Source: Hymenoscyphus infarciens
Lineage: Eukaryota > Ascomycota > Leotiomycetes > Helotiales > Helotiaceae
Length of the DNA: 64,000 bases
Reading direction: 5' to 3'
Assembly (NCBI GenBank): GCA_001414345.1
Contig: LLCB01000017.1
Span: 62,001-126,000, forward strand
Part shown: one piece after another, positions 12,194-24,062 of the stretch
How positions within the stretch are numbered: the first letter of the stretch is position 1
Layout: every line of letters begins with the position of its first letter
Program-made: the position numbers and the translations under genes
Notes under the pieces: generated by a model
The model's database searches: none
Told to the model about the DNA's origin: nothing
What the model saw: only the letters and a program-made list of their open reading frames with translations

Positions 12194-13388
12194 TGCGATT
12201 GAGGTTGGGGGTTCTTGTGGAGCTAATTTGAGAATGGCCAAGTATCCAGAAGTATGGGCTGTTGCAAAGGAGGAAGAGTGTTTCTGAAAACCCACGTAAT
12301 TCGCGATGTATCAAGGGTCAGCAAGTCGACTCGAATAATTCACCGGACGTCGATAAATATCAAGAAGCGCAGACAAAGAGAAAACACGAAGCGAACCGAG
12401 ATGCTATTTAATCATTTACTCCGATTGTCACGCCAAGGACCTTGCCACCCACCGTCATCTCAACTTGCCAGCAACTTGCGCCCCCAGATTTCCTTGAAAC
12501 AAGGGAAACAAGCAATCGCGCAGATACGCCACTAAGCGAGGGCTGAAATTGACACGTTCAGCCACTCACAGCAAGTGAAACATCAGCTCTTTACGAGGGG
12601 TGAAAAGCGGCAGCCGACAATCATTCCCTTCAAGAACCGGGATTTTCTATCATTTTTATATCTTCTTCTAAAATTGCAACATAGTTTTAGTAAAGATTAA
12701 GGAAGATCAAGGAAGACATTGGATCCTCGCTAAGATTCAATAACTGTCCCAAGCCCGCCTTTTACAAGTAGATTTCTGTAAACCGGTTTAACCCCGGATC
12801 CTATGAGAATCCCGGCCCGGCGACCTGCTTTCCTTGAAATCAATCGAGCAGCCACAATCGACAACGGGTCATTGTATCATAGTAAAATACAACCTGACGA
12901 TCGCTCAGTGGTCATCGTCAAAACGTGCCCCGCCTTGAATTTCAAAGACCTGGCAGGCTGGCATCGCCCAGTCGCCCCCGCGGCAGACAAGCCTTTTCTC
13001 CACTTCAGCTGCTCCACTCTGGCCTAACCCAAGCACAGCCCTACGGCGCAGTCAGACGGGGCATTCCCATTTTCGCACGACCTTAATCCTTAATCGATGC
13101 TCCACACCGTGTGATCCTTCATCACGAAATATTCAATTATGTATGATATATGATATATGATATATCCGACATCTTGCAACAGAGGAGTGTCAAATGAAAA
13201 ATCGGCGAGTTTCGTTGCCTCGGCTCTCAAATTGCTCGTGGCGGTCGGCCTTTTTAGACAATCTTGTCTCCCGATTATGAAGCGGCGCTGTTTCCCGCCA
13301 AATTGGTAAACAGCGTGTTCAACCGATTACTGTATCAACACTACTCAAGGGGGTCGGAATCATGTCGCTAATTTCGTTTCTTGCGGTA
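12194..13388. other. Intergenic, about 1.2 kb
   Basis: Ordinary composition becoming AT-richer. A short TATGATA repeat lies at about 13140-13165. A small open frame near 12803-13027 has no recognisable protein features. No RNA gene seen. Confidence 0.5.
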
Positions 13389-13619
13389 GACAAGAAAAGT
13401 GAAAAAGTGGCACCATTACTTCAGTCTACGAGAACTACCAACGCTCATATCTCGACGTAGACAAGATACAAGACTTGAGGAAATGATAAAAGTTGACTTT
13501 GCGCATCCGTTCATATTTTTGTTAGATTTATAAGATTACTTGTTGTTATTTTTATTACGTAGCATTTTTGGTACGGTCGTAAATTGTGGTGCCAACTTTT
13601 TGTCTACCAACTTTTTGTC
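13389..13619. mobile_element. Candidate MITE with TA target duplication
   Basis: The sequence at 13385-13414 and the reverse complement of 13588-13622 share the pattern GGTAGACAA...GGCACCA. Both ends are bounded by TA (13387-13388 and 13620-13621), which would fit a Tc1/mariner-type 231-bp MITE. The right end carries a 16-bp tandem repeat of the terminal motif, so the inverted repeats are imperfect. No coding capacity. Confidence 0.4.
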
Positions 13620-13890
13620 TACCGGGAGAGAAGGTTAACTTACTGGAGAGCACTTTGCCAAGAAACTTTCATGTCCTCCATCACTTTCTAGAATCATTAG
13701 GGACAAACGTCGATGTGTCAGGGGGGTAGTATTTTGTTTTCAATTTTAGACAAGTCAGAAAGCACTTCCTTTCAATGCAATCATTCTCCCTCCCGCACTT
13801 CTCATTTTCAAACGCTGGATGCAATTAACACTCTAGTCATTTATTCATTAACTAGTAAATAAGACATCTAGCTCGAGCTGCTCTCTCAAT
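13620..13890. other. 3' flank of the aldehyde dehydrogenase gene
   Basis: Ordinary sequence, no gene seen. Confidence 0.4.
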
Positions 13891-15470
13891 TCAATGTCGA
13901 GCAAATGCTCGGGAGGAGGCCATGCTAGCAACAAAAGTCTTCGTCCTCATGAACTCATCCATCCCCCAACGACTATTCATCGCGCCATAACCTGTTCGTT
14001 TCGCCCCTGCAGATGGCAAATTCGCTAGTGCCAGACAAAAGATTAGTACAATCAACGGCGTCTGGGAACAAGCTGACTTACGTTCAGAATGTACTGTGTT
14101 CGCATTCACTTGCACTTGGCCGACATCCAATTCTCTGCTTATGTCCATGGCCCTACCTAAGCTTCTTGTATGAATCGAGGTCGAATAGCCGTACGGTGTG
14201 GCATTCACAAGATCAATGGCTTCTTGATCACTCTCGACGATGAAGACTGCGACCGAGGGACCAAATGTTTCCTCATTCCACATTGTCATATCCCTTGTCA
14301 CGTTGGTGACGATGGTAGGGGTAAGCGAGTCCTTCTCGCCATACTGTGGCCCACCTAGAATAAACTTTGCCCCTTTTTGCTGAGCATCTAATAGCTTGTC
14401 GTGCGCACCTTTCGACATTGAAGCCGTAATTGGAAGGCCAACATTGAAAGACTCGGCATTTTTCTTCAACAGCTCGATGAAAGGTTCTGCGACACTTTTC
14501 ATGATGATGATTCGCTCGGTTCCGTAGCAAATCTGTCCATGATGCATGAAAGCTGAGGAAATAACAGTCAAACCAAAATCAAAACCCGAGAGAAGATTGT
14601 CGGTCTGCACTTACCACCAAAGATGCAAGTCTTTGCCGCTACCTCTATATCAGCATCTTCCAATACAATTGCGGCAGCTTTATCGCCCGTCTCCATCAAA
14701 ACAGGCTTTAAATGCCTTCCCGCAACTTCAGCAATCTTGGATCCTACTACTGCACTGCCAATGAATTCAACTTTTCTTATAGCCGGATGAGCAATCAAGG
14801 TTTCCGTAACACTGGGGGCATCTTCTCTTCTGGTCTGGATAACATTAAGCACCCCCTTCGGCACACCAGCTTCGAAGAATACATCCGCAAGCATATGGTG
14901 GGTCTTTGGCGAGAGCTCAGAGGCTTTGAACACCACCGTGCAGCCCGCACCAAGTATAGCCGCCAGTGATCTTCCCGCGAGGATGAGAGCCGCATTCCAC
15001 GGAGCGATAAGAAGGATTGCTCCCAAAGCTTCACGGAATATAAATCCCATGGTGTCAGGCAAAGACATATTGGGAACCTCGCCTACCATAGACGAGATTC
15101 TACAAGCCGTTTCCATGATGCAAGATATGGTGGACTCGACTTGGAAATTGGCGAACGGGGTGGTGCATGATGTCTCGTCGCACATGACGGATTTGATCTC
15201 GACTTCTCGTTCTTTGAGGATTTCGGCGGCTCGAAAGAGGATATCGCGACGGTCTTGCCATGGTACCCGTTTCCATGATCTCAATGCAGCGGAAGCTGAT
15301 TCTGCTGCTGCTGTGGCTGTATTGGTATCTGCTGAGTCGGCGTGATAGAGCTCTTTTTGGAGGACGTTCGAGTAGACTGGAAAGGTTGAAGATGTAGTAG
15401 CATAATGAATGCCATCGACGAGGAGAGGAATGGCAACTGGAGTTTGGTTGACTTGATTTTGAATCAACAT
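13891..15470 (-). CDS. Aldehyde dehydrogenase (salicylaldehyde/vanillin dehydrogenase-like)
   Basis: Three exons, complement of 13891-14024, 14082-14552 and 14615-15470. The introns are 57 and 62 bp and the product is 486 residues, the usual NAD(P)+-dependent ALDH length. The enzyme oxidises aldehydes to carboxylic acids. Visible signatures are the cofactor-binding 'APWNA' and 'FKASE' segments (156-160, 181-185), the 'FIGS' turn (236-239), catalytic Glu260 in 'METGDK', and catalytic Cys294 in 'GQICYG'. Near the end, 'EPNLPSAGAKRTGYG' spans the second splice junction. In most family members the 260 region reads LELGGK; here the second Gly is Asp (263), which could weaken activity. The 'HHGQICYG' block is like fungal salicylaldehyde and vanillin dehydrogenases, so an aromatic aldehyde is a plausible substrate, by inference only. 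Both splice choices restore conserved family sequence. Confidence 0.9.
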
Positions 15471-17641
15471 GTTGTTTGGAGGGTTCGTTAACTCCTCTAG
15501 TTTGGAATACTGATTGCAGGAATGAGAAGAGGTGATGTGTTTGACACGACAGTTTTGAGGGTAGATTTTCCATTTTAATTCTCGAGAAGGCTGCTCAAGA
15601 TAAGAACGAAGATCTTAAAGCCATGGCCTTTAAAGATATCGCGCCAGCTAATTCCGAGGAGGCCATTTGGTGTGGGGGGCGTTTGCATGGAATGGGAACG
15701 ATTCGACCATTTGCAAGTTGGTGGTGTTGGAGGTGTACGAAAGACGGGAGGGGTAAGACTTACAGGCGGTCTGCTGCAGCGAGCGGAAGACCACAAAAGC
15801 AATATTGTGAACTTTTCGATTGCCCATACTACACGTGGAAGTCCGCGGGGTTAAGAACAGTCATGAATTAATGAGAGCTCCAGCATAACTTTACGAAGTT
15901 TATCACCTACTCTTCTAGCCAGAGAGGCTATACCGCTATGCAAGCCTCTCCGGCTACCCATCATTCTGGGCTAAAAGGACGGACGATTCTCTAATCTGAA
16001 GAAATGTAGATAGAGACTCTAAAGCTTTCAATAGATTGAGTCTCTTAAACGAAAAGGATGGGTGGGAGACCGGTTTTGGATTTGGAGGCTGAATATACAT
16101 GTAAGTACTCGGAATTTCGGTTCGCTTAATCCCGTCTGCTACCCTACCATGAAATGACTAGCTAGAATAGTTAAGAAAAACTCGCCTATGAATGGCTAGT
16201 TGTTTCGAGTGATATATTGTATACAAGGACTTCACATACCTAAACTTCATAGAATATAGTAGTATTATGGGAGGTTTGAAGATTCGAGGCTTTTGAACGA
16301 GGCTTACTGAACGCCACCAACGCCAAGCGGACGTATGCCTTTAATATACATCGAAACAATAAGCTTACGAGAGAGAGCTCCCAAATCCAGCGGTAAATGC
16401 TAGAGGTTCTCAATCTCGCGATTCGGTTCCAAATCTCTTTGCGAATGCCGAGTTAAATAGAACTTGCTTATTCTCTCAGCTTAGCCCTTGTTTGCTTATA
16501 CTATCTTGTCGTAATACACTAAATTTTCCTATTAGAGTGTTAGAGTCAATTTTAATAGCTAATCTCTCTGAATTTTAGACGCCTGCTAAAATCTTTCTCT
16601 AAATAAGCTAGTATATAATTAGCGTACAAATAACGCTTAGAATATCTTAACTTCATAGTGTCTATATTCTCTATTTAGAATTAGCTCTCTGGATCTCAGA
16701 GACGAAGCTCGCTAAGTTCTAGTAATAATCTCTATTAAGGTTTAGAGGATAGTCTTCTAAGTTTTAGCGACTCGGCTCTCTCTAAAGTTTATCGACTAAA
16801 ATCTGAATTTCCAGCGACACTGCTATATTTTCTAATCCGTCGCTTTATTCAAGACTTTCTTCTCTAGAATAAAACTGGAGAAACCGAACTCTTTCTCTTA
16901 GAAAGCTCAAATAATTAAGATTATATTTCTTCTATTATTCGCGAGGTTTTAGAAGATTTGAATATAGAAAAGTATAATAAGAGTAGTAAATAGAGTTTCT
17001 ATTCTCTCTACTCTTATAATTGTAAGACTTTTCTCTCTAACTTTTCTTATAAGTCTTTTTAGCTACTAATAGACGTTAAATAAATATTCTTATTCAGAGT
17101 TTTATCTAAAAATAGATTATAGAGTATCTATTACTAAGCTTTATATCTACTACTAGGCTTTTAAGTAATAGCTTAGTATCTTTTTATATTCTTCTTATAT
17201 TATTACTATTATAATAGTTATTCTTATAAAGAACTAGCTTAATTTTAAAATAATATAATAGCTCTTTTAAGAGTTTAGTTAGAGATTCTATTCTCTAGTT
17301 ATAAAAACTTCTCTAGTTTTATTATTTCGACAAATACTAACGAATATAATATAACGTATATAACATAAAAACTCTTAACGCTTAATACTAAGGTAAACCA
17401 ACCTCTCACGCACCTAATTATATTTATATTATATTTTTACCATAAGTGATTATTAATTTATCGCGATGCGACTTTAGCACGAGCCTCTCTGAAAAAATAT
17501 TTTTCACAAAATACCATATATCAGTGACTTTCCGCATCAAAAATTTCCAACGATCTGAATCGTTTTAACGCCCTTGAGTTTGAAATAACACTAATGAAGC
17601 TAGAAACATGGATATCAAACACCTCGTACGCAACATCTTTC
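15471..17641. other. Intergenic with RIP-degraded block
   Basis: 15471-15880 is ordinary promoter-like DNA. 15880-16490 is mixed. About 16490-17490 is strongly AT-rich with TA-type stops in every frame and is likely a RIP-mutated repeat too decayed to name. A TATAATAGC string at 17254 lacks the rest of the LTR seen elsewhere. No gene supported. Confidence 0.55.
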
Positions 17642-18679
17642 TCATCGTTGATCGTGTAATTCATGTATAGTAGGCTTTGCATTATCCGAATACAGCTCGT
17701 GTACAGGCTGCTGACTTTGCCCAGCCAACTCATGCTTCAGTACATTATTATCCAGCTCCTGATGTTGTAAACCCTGATGAGCAGTTCGTTGCCTACGCTT
17801 GAAAGCGACGAAAGCAATTATTGCTGCCAGCCCAAGAACCACCACTGCTACGCCAACCCCAATTCCCACTTTTGCGCCTGTTGATAACCCAGACGGAGTT
17901 GGTTTAGGAGGAGGGATAAAGTTCGTGGAGCTTGGTGAGGAAGGGAGTGATGTGCCGGTCGGTGAGGAGGTAGTTGAAGATGTTTTCGATGCGGTGAAGG
18001 CTACTTGATCGGATGCTTGGAACCATATTGGGATTCCGTCTCCAAACACCGTCCAGTCGCCTGTCCCCGTAACAGCATGAATTACGGTACTCAATGCGCT
18101 TGGTATATCCCAGTTACCATTGAGGTTTGTCGAAGGTGCCTTGTAAGCTATTGTATTCTGCCCTGCAGGGTATGAGTATCCGTATTGGTGATTGTAATCT
18201 AGACCTGTAAAGCCACTAGGAGTATCAGTTAGGGAAAACTGAGGAAATTTGGAAATAACATACGAAGGACAGCAAAGCACTGCAGTAGTGTCTGACCGAA
18301 GAGTGAGATAGGTATCCGATACCCCACCAAAAGTTCCTTTCGCTGTGCCGGCAGTTGACCAACCCGATGGGCAGGACACCGCAGGACTGTCTGGCAGAAG
18401 TCAGTACACTATTTACCTCGAATCCATGTCGAATTACGAACAATAATAGAGATTCCACAGAGCATCTGTATTGGCTGGAGTTTGAGTTGAAGTTGCTGCC
18501 GGATAACAAGAAGGATCCCAATAAAGTTGACGACCGCCATGTCCAAAGTATAACCCTCCAAGCTGAGGAACAGAAGTGAATGTTGACAGGCAGGAATTGG
18601 GCGGTGAGAATATTGAAGGTATAGGGCCACGATTGTATTGAGCGATTGATGCCTCAGCCGTTATAACAGATGTCGCCAT
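17642..18679 (-). CDS. Wsc/Mid2-like single-pass surface membrane protein
   Basis: Two exons, complement of 17642-18386 and 18438-18679, with a 51-bp intron, giving 328 residues. The acceptor is the AG two codons inside the 'SPAVSCPSGW' junction, the only choice that keeps the frame. The extracellular part (1-212) is Cys-containing, with 'CPSGW' at 86-90 and a Cys-Cys pair near 120. A Ser/Thr/Pro-rich stalk (about 213-250), a single transmembrane helix (about 252-276) and a KRRQR stop-transfer patch follow. The cytoplasmic tail contains three His-Glu-Leu motifs. This layout is common among ascomycete cell-surface proteins and stress-sensor-like molecules. No WSC domain is visible and no clear signal peptide precedes the first exon, so the N-terminus may be incomplete. 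Confidence 0.7.
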
Positions 18680-19170
18680 ATGACAGGAGAGAGCGATGAA
18701 AATTATAGCATAGGTATAAGCTTAATCGGGGAAACGAAGACAGGAAGATAACTTGAAAAACAATCAAACCCCCTTTTGAGGCTCAGCTACTGAACCTCCT
18801 TCGCATCGCCGCGTCAGTGAAGGAAACCAGCCTATGATTGGATGATTCGTATGACAAGTATCGTTATTGGGATTGAGGCTGAATTGCAGGCTGCTAAACG
18901 ATTGGTCCGATTTTCTAAGGTGAAACCGCGCCATCGACTAATACAGCGGCTATCTTGTACAACAAAAACAAAACTGGAATTGAAACTTCGAAGGTTTGCA
19001 GAGCAAGGGACACTTTAAAGATGGAAGGGTTTTCCAAAGCACTAACCATGAGTTGAAGGAGTAGGTGCTTTTGCTTCTTGGCGTTGTCAGGCAAAGTTGG
19101 TGCCGGAAAAAGTGATAATCCGGTCGCTCAGAGGAAGTGATATAAGCGTGCACCACAGGCATACTAAATT
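18680..19170. other. Intergenic, upstream of the surface-protein gene
   Basis: Ordinary composition and no convincing gene. It ends at the left terminus of the nested TIR element. Confidence 0.4.
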
Positions 19171-19495
19171 AGCCAAACCCCGGCCCGTGCGTGGGCTGAA
19201 ACTAACGTAAGAATTCAGCCTTATTAAGAGTTATAAGATCTTGTCTAAATTCTTATAGAATAAAATATTAGCTATTTAAAAAAAATCTTATATAAGAGCT
19301 AAAACTAATAGAAGAATTCAGCTCTACTAAGAGTTATAGAATCGTATTTATAATATAAAAAGTTAGTTATTAAAAAAAGAATAGCTTAGAATAAAAGAAA
19401 ATTTATCAGAAGATATTAAAGAGTTTATTAACTAATATTTTAATAAATTTATAATTTAATTAATACTATATAATATTTAAACTACTAAAAGGTCT
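19171..19495 (+). repeat. Left inverted arm of the outer TIR element (with tandem duplication)
   Basis: Pairs with the reverse complement of about 24045-24261. The first part (19171-19285) is repeated in degenerate form at about 19288-19390. Confidence 0.6.
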
Positions 19496-19700
19496 TAGTA
19501 AAAGTAATAGCTTTATATATATAAGTAAATATATATATATATTAATATTAAAATATATAAGCTATTTTCGTTTTAAAAAAGACTTATAGTAGTTTAGCTA
19601 TTAAAAGTTATCTATATATAATTTAAATAGAGACTTTTTATAATAGTATAAAAATATACTACTACTAAAGAGATATATAAGAGTACGTTTGAGATAGAAT

Positions 19701-20088
19701 TATAATAGTCTATTATCTAGGCTATTCTAGATAGCTAGGAGTACCTACTATATATAAGGTTTAGCTATAGTATATTTAGCTTTTAGCTATTATTATTTTT
19801 TATTATCTAATTTAGAAAGGTTATATATATCTATACGTCTACCTAGACTTTTAGACGTACTTCGTAGAGTTTAGACTTTTATATTAGCTGACGTAAGTTG
19901 TTATTCAGTTTCGTATCTCTTTTTTATATCGTCTAAACCTCTTATATATAGCAGCCTACTCTTCTAGAGTTAGAAAAGGCTAGTTTAGTCTTTTCTTCTA
20001 TATTAGAGCCTAGTATCTACGTATATTATTCTACTAAACATACTCTTATATACCTCTTCTATAGTATTATATATTTCGTACTATTATA
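19701..20088 (+). repeat. 5' LTR of nested gypsy derivative
   Basis: Starts TATAATAGTC and ends TACTATTATA; direct repeat of 23061-23444. Confidence 0.88.
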
Positions 20089-22436
20089 TAAAAAGGCTAA
20101 ACTCTTCTTTACTAGTAATAATATAAACAATATCTCTTTTAAATATAGCTATTATATATTTTTGTTTTAAATTCGAATTAGCTTAGAATCGGATTAGTTA
20201 TAGCTATATTAAATAGCTAGGATTCTAGAGATCTTCTAGATAGCTAGTAATATTAGAGTTTAGTATTAGTTATAGATAGCTAGTAAAATCGTGTCTTATA
20301 TATTATAGGATTTAAATATACTAAGTGTTTAGAATTCTAATAACTCTCTTTATATAGAGACTACTATATAAGGTTTAGTAAAGTCGACTATTAATAAAAA
20401 AAGTTATTATAAAGGCTTTTAAATCTAATCTTATCTCTCTTCTCTAACTAATATTATCGAAATATCGAACCTAGTTCCGCTAAATAGCGTTAAAACACCT
20501 TCTAGAGCTATCTCTTTTTTCGAAAGACTCTCTAAACTCTTTCTAAATTATACTTATATACTAAGACCTTGAAGATCTCAACGAAACGATAAGTAAGACT
20601 TCTTAAATATAGACTAGATATAGACAGTTATATAAACTTTAGAAGTAGAAGAATAAAGGATAAAAGATTAGCTAGCTAAGCTAGAAAAAACAGATAAGCG
20701 ATATTTAAAGTTAATAAAACGCTTTACTTTTAAACTCTTCTCGATCTAACTCTCTTTTAAACTCTTATTTAAACTAACCTTCGCTTTTATACTACTTTTA
20801 GCTACGAGTAGCTGCTTCTAATACCTTCTAATATTCTATCTTTATCTAGTATAGAACTGAAGCCTCTTTAAATACCTTCTAATAAAAAAGTAAGATAACT
20901 AAAAAGATTAAATCTTTAAATAATAGTATTAGTTTATCTATAGATCGATAATAGAAGATATTAGTATATAATAGATTCTATATAAATACTAATTATTATA
21001 ATTCTCTTCTCTTCTAATCTAAAAAGCTCTTATTTAGAATATAACGACTAGCTTTACTAGGAACTACCTAGAGCCTAGATACGAGTTAGACTCGGTTTAG
21101 AATACTTTTAAAGATTAAGAAGATATAATTACTCTTTTAGATATATACTTTTTAACTAGTTATAAAACAGAGAATGCTTAGAATACTTTTATAGCCTTAT
21201 AAATAGAAAGAGACGAAGATAATACTAAAGAAACTTTTACTAATTTTAAGAGTTACTTTTCAAGTATAGCTATACTCGAAGATATACTAGAATCGGAATA
21301 GTTCTTTTAAATATAGAATAAGATTATACTATAGCTTTAAAACTTAGCTACTTTTAGAAAGAGATAATAGAACTATCTCTTTAGTTATTCTTATACTCTA
21401 CGTATAGACGCGTTTAGTAGTCTAGTTTAAAACTACTCTTATTTAAAGTAGTTTTAGACTAAAATCTAGGTAGCTTTGAACTACGATACTACTAAACCAG
21501 TTTAGAAGTACTAAGATATTAAAATATAAATTAAAGTAAGAAACACGTCTACGAGGCGTACTTAAGAAGCTTTCTTTTTAAGGATTTTTTTAGTAGCTTT
21601 TAGAGCTCTTTTAATAGACTTTTTTATACTAGGAGTAGTATTAGCCTTGCGCTATTCTAGAAGAGGTATATTAATTAAAAAGAAGAATAAAAGAGTATAA
21701 AAGTAGTAGTAGAAGTAGTAGAAGTAATAAGTATAAGTAGACTAACTTACGCTAAAATGATTATTTTTTTAGTAGAGCTTTTTAAATATAAGATTATAAG
21801 TAAATTATTATTAAATTTCTATATTATTATATATTTTAGTAGAATTTAAAGAATAAGATAATAATTTAAATATTTAGTCGCGTTAGAGCTGGAAATATAA
21901 GATTAGAACCGCGTTCTACTAAATCACGTAGAGTATAAGAATAACTAAAGAGATAACTTAATTAAAATAGTATCTAATCTTTTAGCTATAGATAAGGAGT
22001 AACGTTAAAACGCTAAATTATATAATATTAGCACTTTAGTTTAAAATACCTCTCTATTCTTATCTACTTTAGCTCTAAACTCTCTACGATCTAATAGCGA
22101 ATCTTCTACTACTTCTAAAGTAGAATCGGAAATAGAAGATAACGAATAAGCTCTTAAGTACTCTAATTTAGATCTGAATTACTAAAGAGAATAAGGCAGC
22201 TTATAAGCTTAAGTAATATAGTTATACGACTATATATCTATATCTAAACTTAGATACTATCGTATCTAAAACTATACCTCTTTTTATTATCTTAAACTTT
22301 AGATAGTATTTTTAATATTCGGTAATAACTCTTTTAACTAGCTAAAACCTCGCCGACTCTATTATAGAGTCTTATAGTCTTTATAGTCTTACTTTCTTTT
22401 ACTTCTAGCTAGGACTAGAAGTTCTTTTTCATTTAA

Positions 22437-22786
22437 ATTCTTCGAATTAGATACGAATCAGTACGCTCTCGAAGTAAGCTCTTAGCTAAGTTATTACTAT
22501 TATCTATAATAACGTTACCTCTCGATATTCGACTTCTAACTCTACTCTGAATTCGCCTCCGACTTTATTCTAAACTTTTTCTAACTTTTTGTTTAAACTT
22601 TCTCTGTTTGAATTTTTTAAATCAGATGCGAATTAGTACGCTCTTGAAGTGAACTCTTAGCTGAGACAACACTGCCACCTATAACGTTATCTCTCGATGT
22701 TCGCTTCTAACTCTACTTTGAACTTTTTCTGATTTTACTCTGAACTTTTTCTAACCTGCCGGATAGAATCGAACTACACTCTTTTT
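22437..22786 (+). repeat. 175-bp tandem duplication inside the nested element
   Basis: Two copies with a period of 175 bp, aligned on GTACGCTCT at 22461 and 22636. The second copy keeps more G+C than the first. Confidence 0.75.
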
Positions 22787-23060
22787 TAGCGAACGTAAAC
22801 GCTTGCTTTTGATATAGAAGAATTAGAAACGAAGTCTCTTTTATAAGCATATACGAATACGATTTAGAACCGACATCTCGCTTATAACAAATTTCAATAA
22901 ATAAAGTATCTACGAACTAGGTTAGCTACGATTTAGACTCTAATCTACCTTTTTACTTATAATAAATATAACAAATATTATAACACTTACGCTATCTCGA
23001 TTTAGCCTTGAATAATAAGATAGATAGACTTAGAGACGAGTCTTTTTTAAGAGAGAGAGA

Positions 23061-23444
23061 TATAATAGCCTATTATCTTAGCTATTCTAGATAGCTAGAA
23101 GTACTTGCTATTTATAAGGTTTAGCTATAGTATATTTAGCTTTCAGCTATTATTATTTTATATTATCTAATTTAGAAAGGTTACGTACGTCTATACGTCT
23201 ATCTAGACTTTCGAACGTACTTCGTAGAGTTCTTTTATATTAGCCGACGTAAGTCGTTATTCGGTTTCGTATCTCTTTTTTATATTATCTAAACCTCTTA
23301 TATATAGTAGTCTACTCTTCTAGAGTTAGAAAAGGCTAGTTTAGCCTTTTCTTCTATATTAGAGCCTAGTATCTACGTATATTATTCTACTAAACATACT
23401 CTTATATACCTCTTCTATAGTAGTATATATTTCGTATTATTATA
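23061..23444 (+). repeat. 3' LTR of nested gypsy derivative
   Basis: Direct repeat of 19701-20088; its last decamer has mutated to TATTATTATA. AGAAT follows. Confidence 0.88.
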
Positions 23445-23841
23445 AGAATAATATATATAAATACTCGGCTCTAGTATAGAAGAAAAGGAAAAACTATCTC
23501 TCTTCTATACTAAATATAAGCATCTATATATAGAAGATTAGAAACTACTAAGGTCTAATAATACTAATAACCGAGTCTTATCTAATATAGCTAATACTAA
23601 ATAATAAGAGCTAAAAAGCTAAATATATAATATCTAAACTTTAATCACTTTTATATATAAATATTATATATTAATATCTTTAATACCTTTAGTTATATAA
23701 GTATTAGTTATTTATAATCTCGGCTTAGAGATATTAGTAGTTTTATAAATACTAGTAATTTAGAATAGCGTACTATTATAATAAATATATATATATATAT
23801 AAATTAATATTAAAATATATAAACTATTTTCGTTTTAAAAG

Positions 23842-24062
23842 AGACTTATAGTAGTCTAGCTATTAAAAGTTATCTATATATAATTTAAATAGAGAGTTTT
23901 AATAGTTTAACTACTAAAAGTTACTACTATATAATTTAAATAGAGATCTTTAGTAGTTTAACTACTAAAAGTTACTATTATATAATTAAAATAGACTTTT
24001 AGTAGTTTAACTACTAAAAGTTAGTACTATATAATTTAGATAGAGACTTTTAGTAGTTTAAG
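23842..24062. repeat. Tandem array of about five 51-bp units
   Basis: The motif TAGTTTAACTACTAAAAG or close variants begins at 23851, 23903, 23954, 24003 and 24054 (the last partial), spaced 49-52 bp. It lies inside the outer TIR element; one further unit sits on the left side near 19590. Confidence 0.75.

Larger units (their letters stand above)
19701..23444 (+). mobile_element. Nested, internally deleted gypsy derivative
   Basis: A 3,744-bp element with LTRs at 19701-20088 (388 bp) and 23061-23444 (384 bp), flanked by the 5-bp duplication AGAAT (19696-19700 and 23445-23449). LTRs and leader match element 1. Gag-like sequence is recognisable around 21040-21400 and protease-like sequence near 22250-22320, but reverse transcriptase and integrase are missing, so it was probably a non-autonomous derivative mobilised in trans. 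It is RIP-mutated throughout. Confidence 0.88.
19639..23780 (-). repeat. Reverse-orientation LTR split by a nested element
   Basis: The segments 19639-19700 and 23450-23780 join to a roughly 390-bp LTR of the same family as element 1, in reverse orientation. It starts TATAATAGTA and ends TACTATTATA. The inserted element 19701-23444 and its AGAAT duplication separate the halves. No 5-bp target duplication flanks this LTR; a roughly 110-bp direct repeat (19526-19638 and 23781-23893) does instead. Confidence 0.75.

Noticed and set aside
17250..17290. TATAATAGC string as another LTR start
   Set aside because: The following sequence does not match the family LTR and no matching end or duplication was found.
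18950..19162. 70-codon minus-strand frame next to the nested element
   Set aside because: No signal peptide, domain or neighbouring exon supports it.
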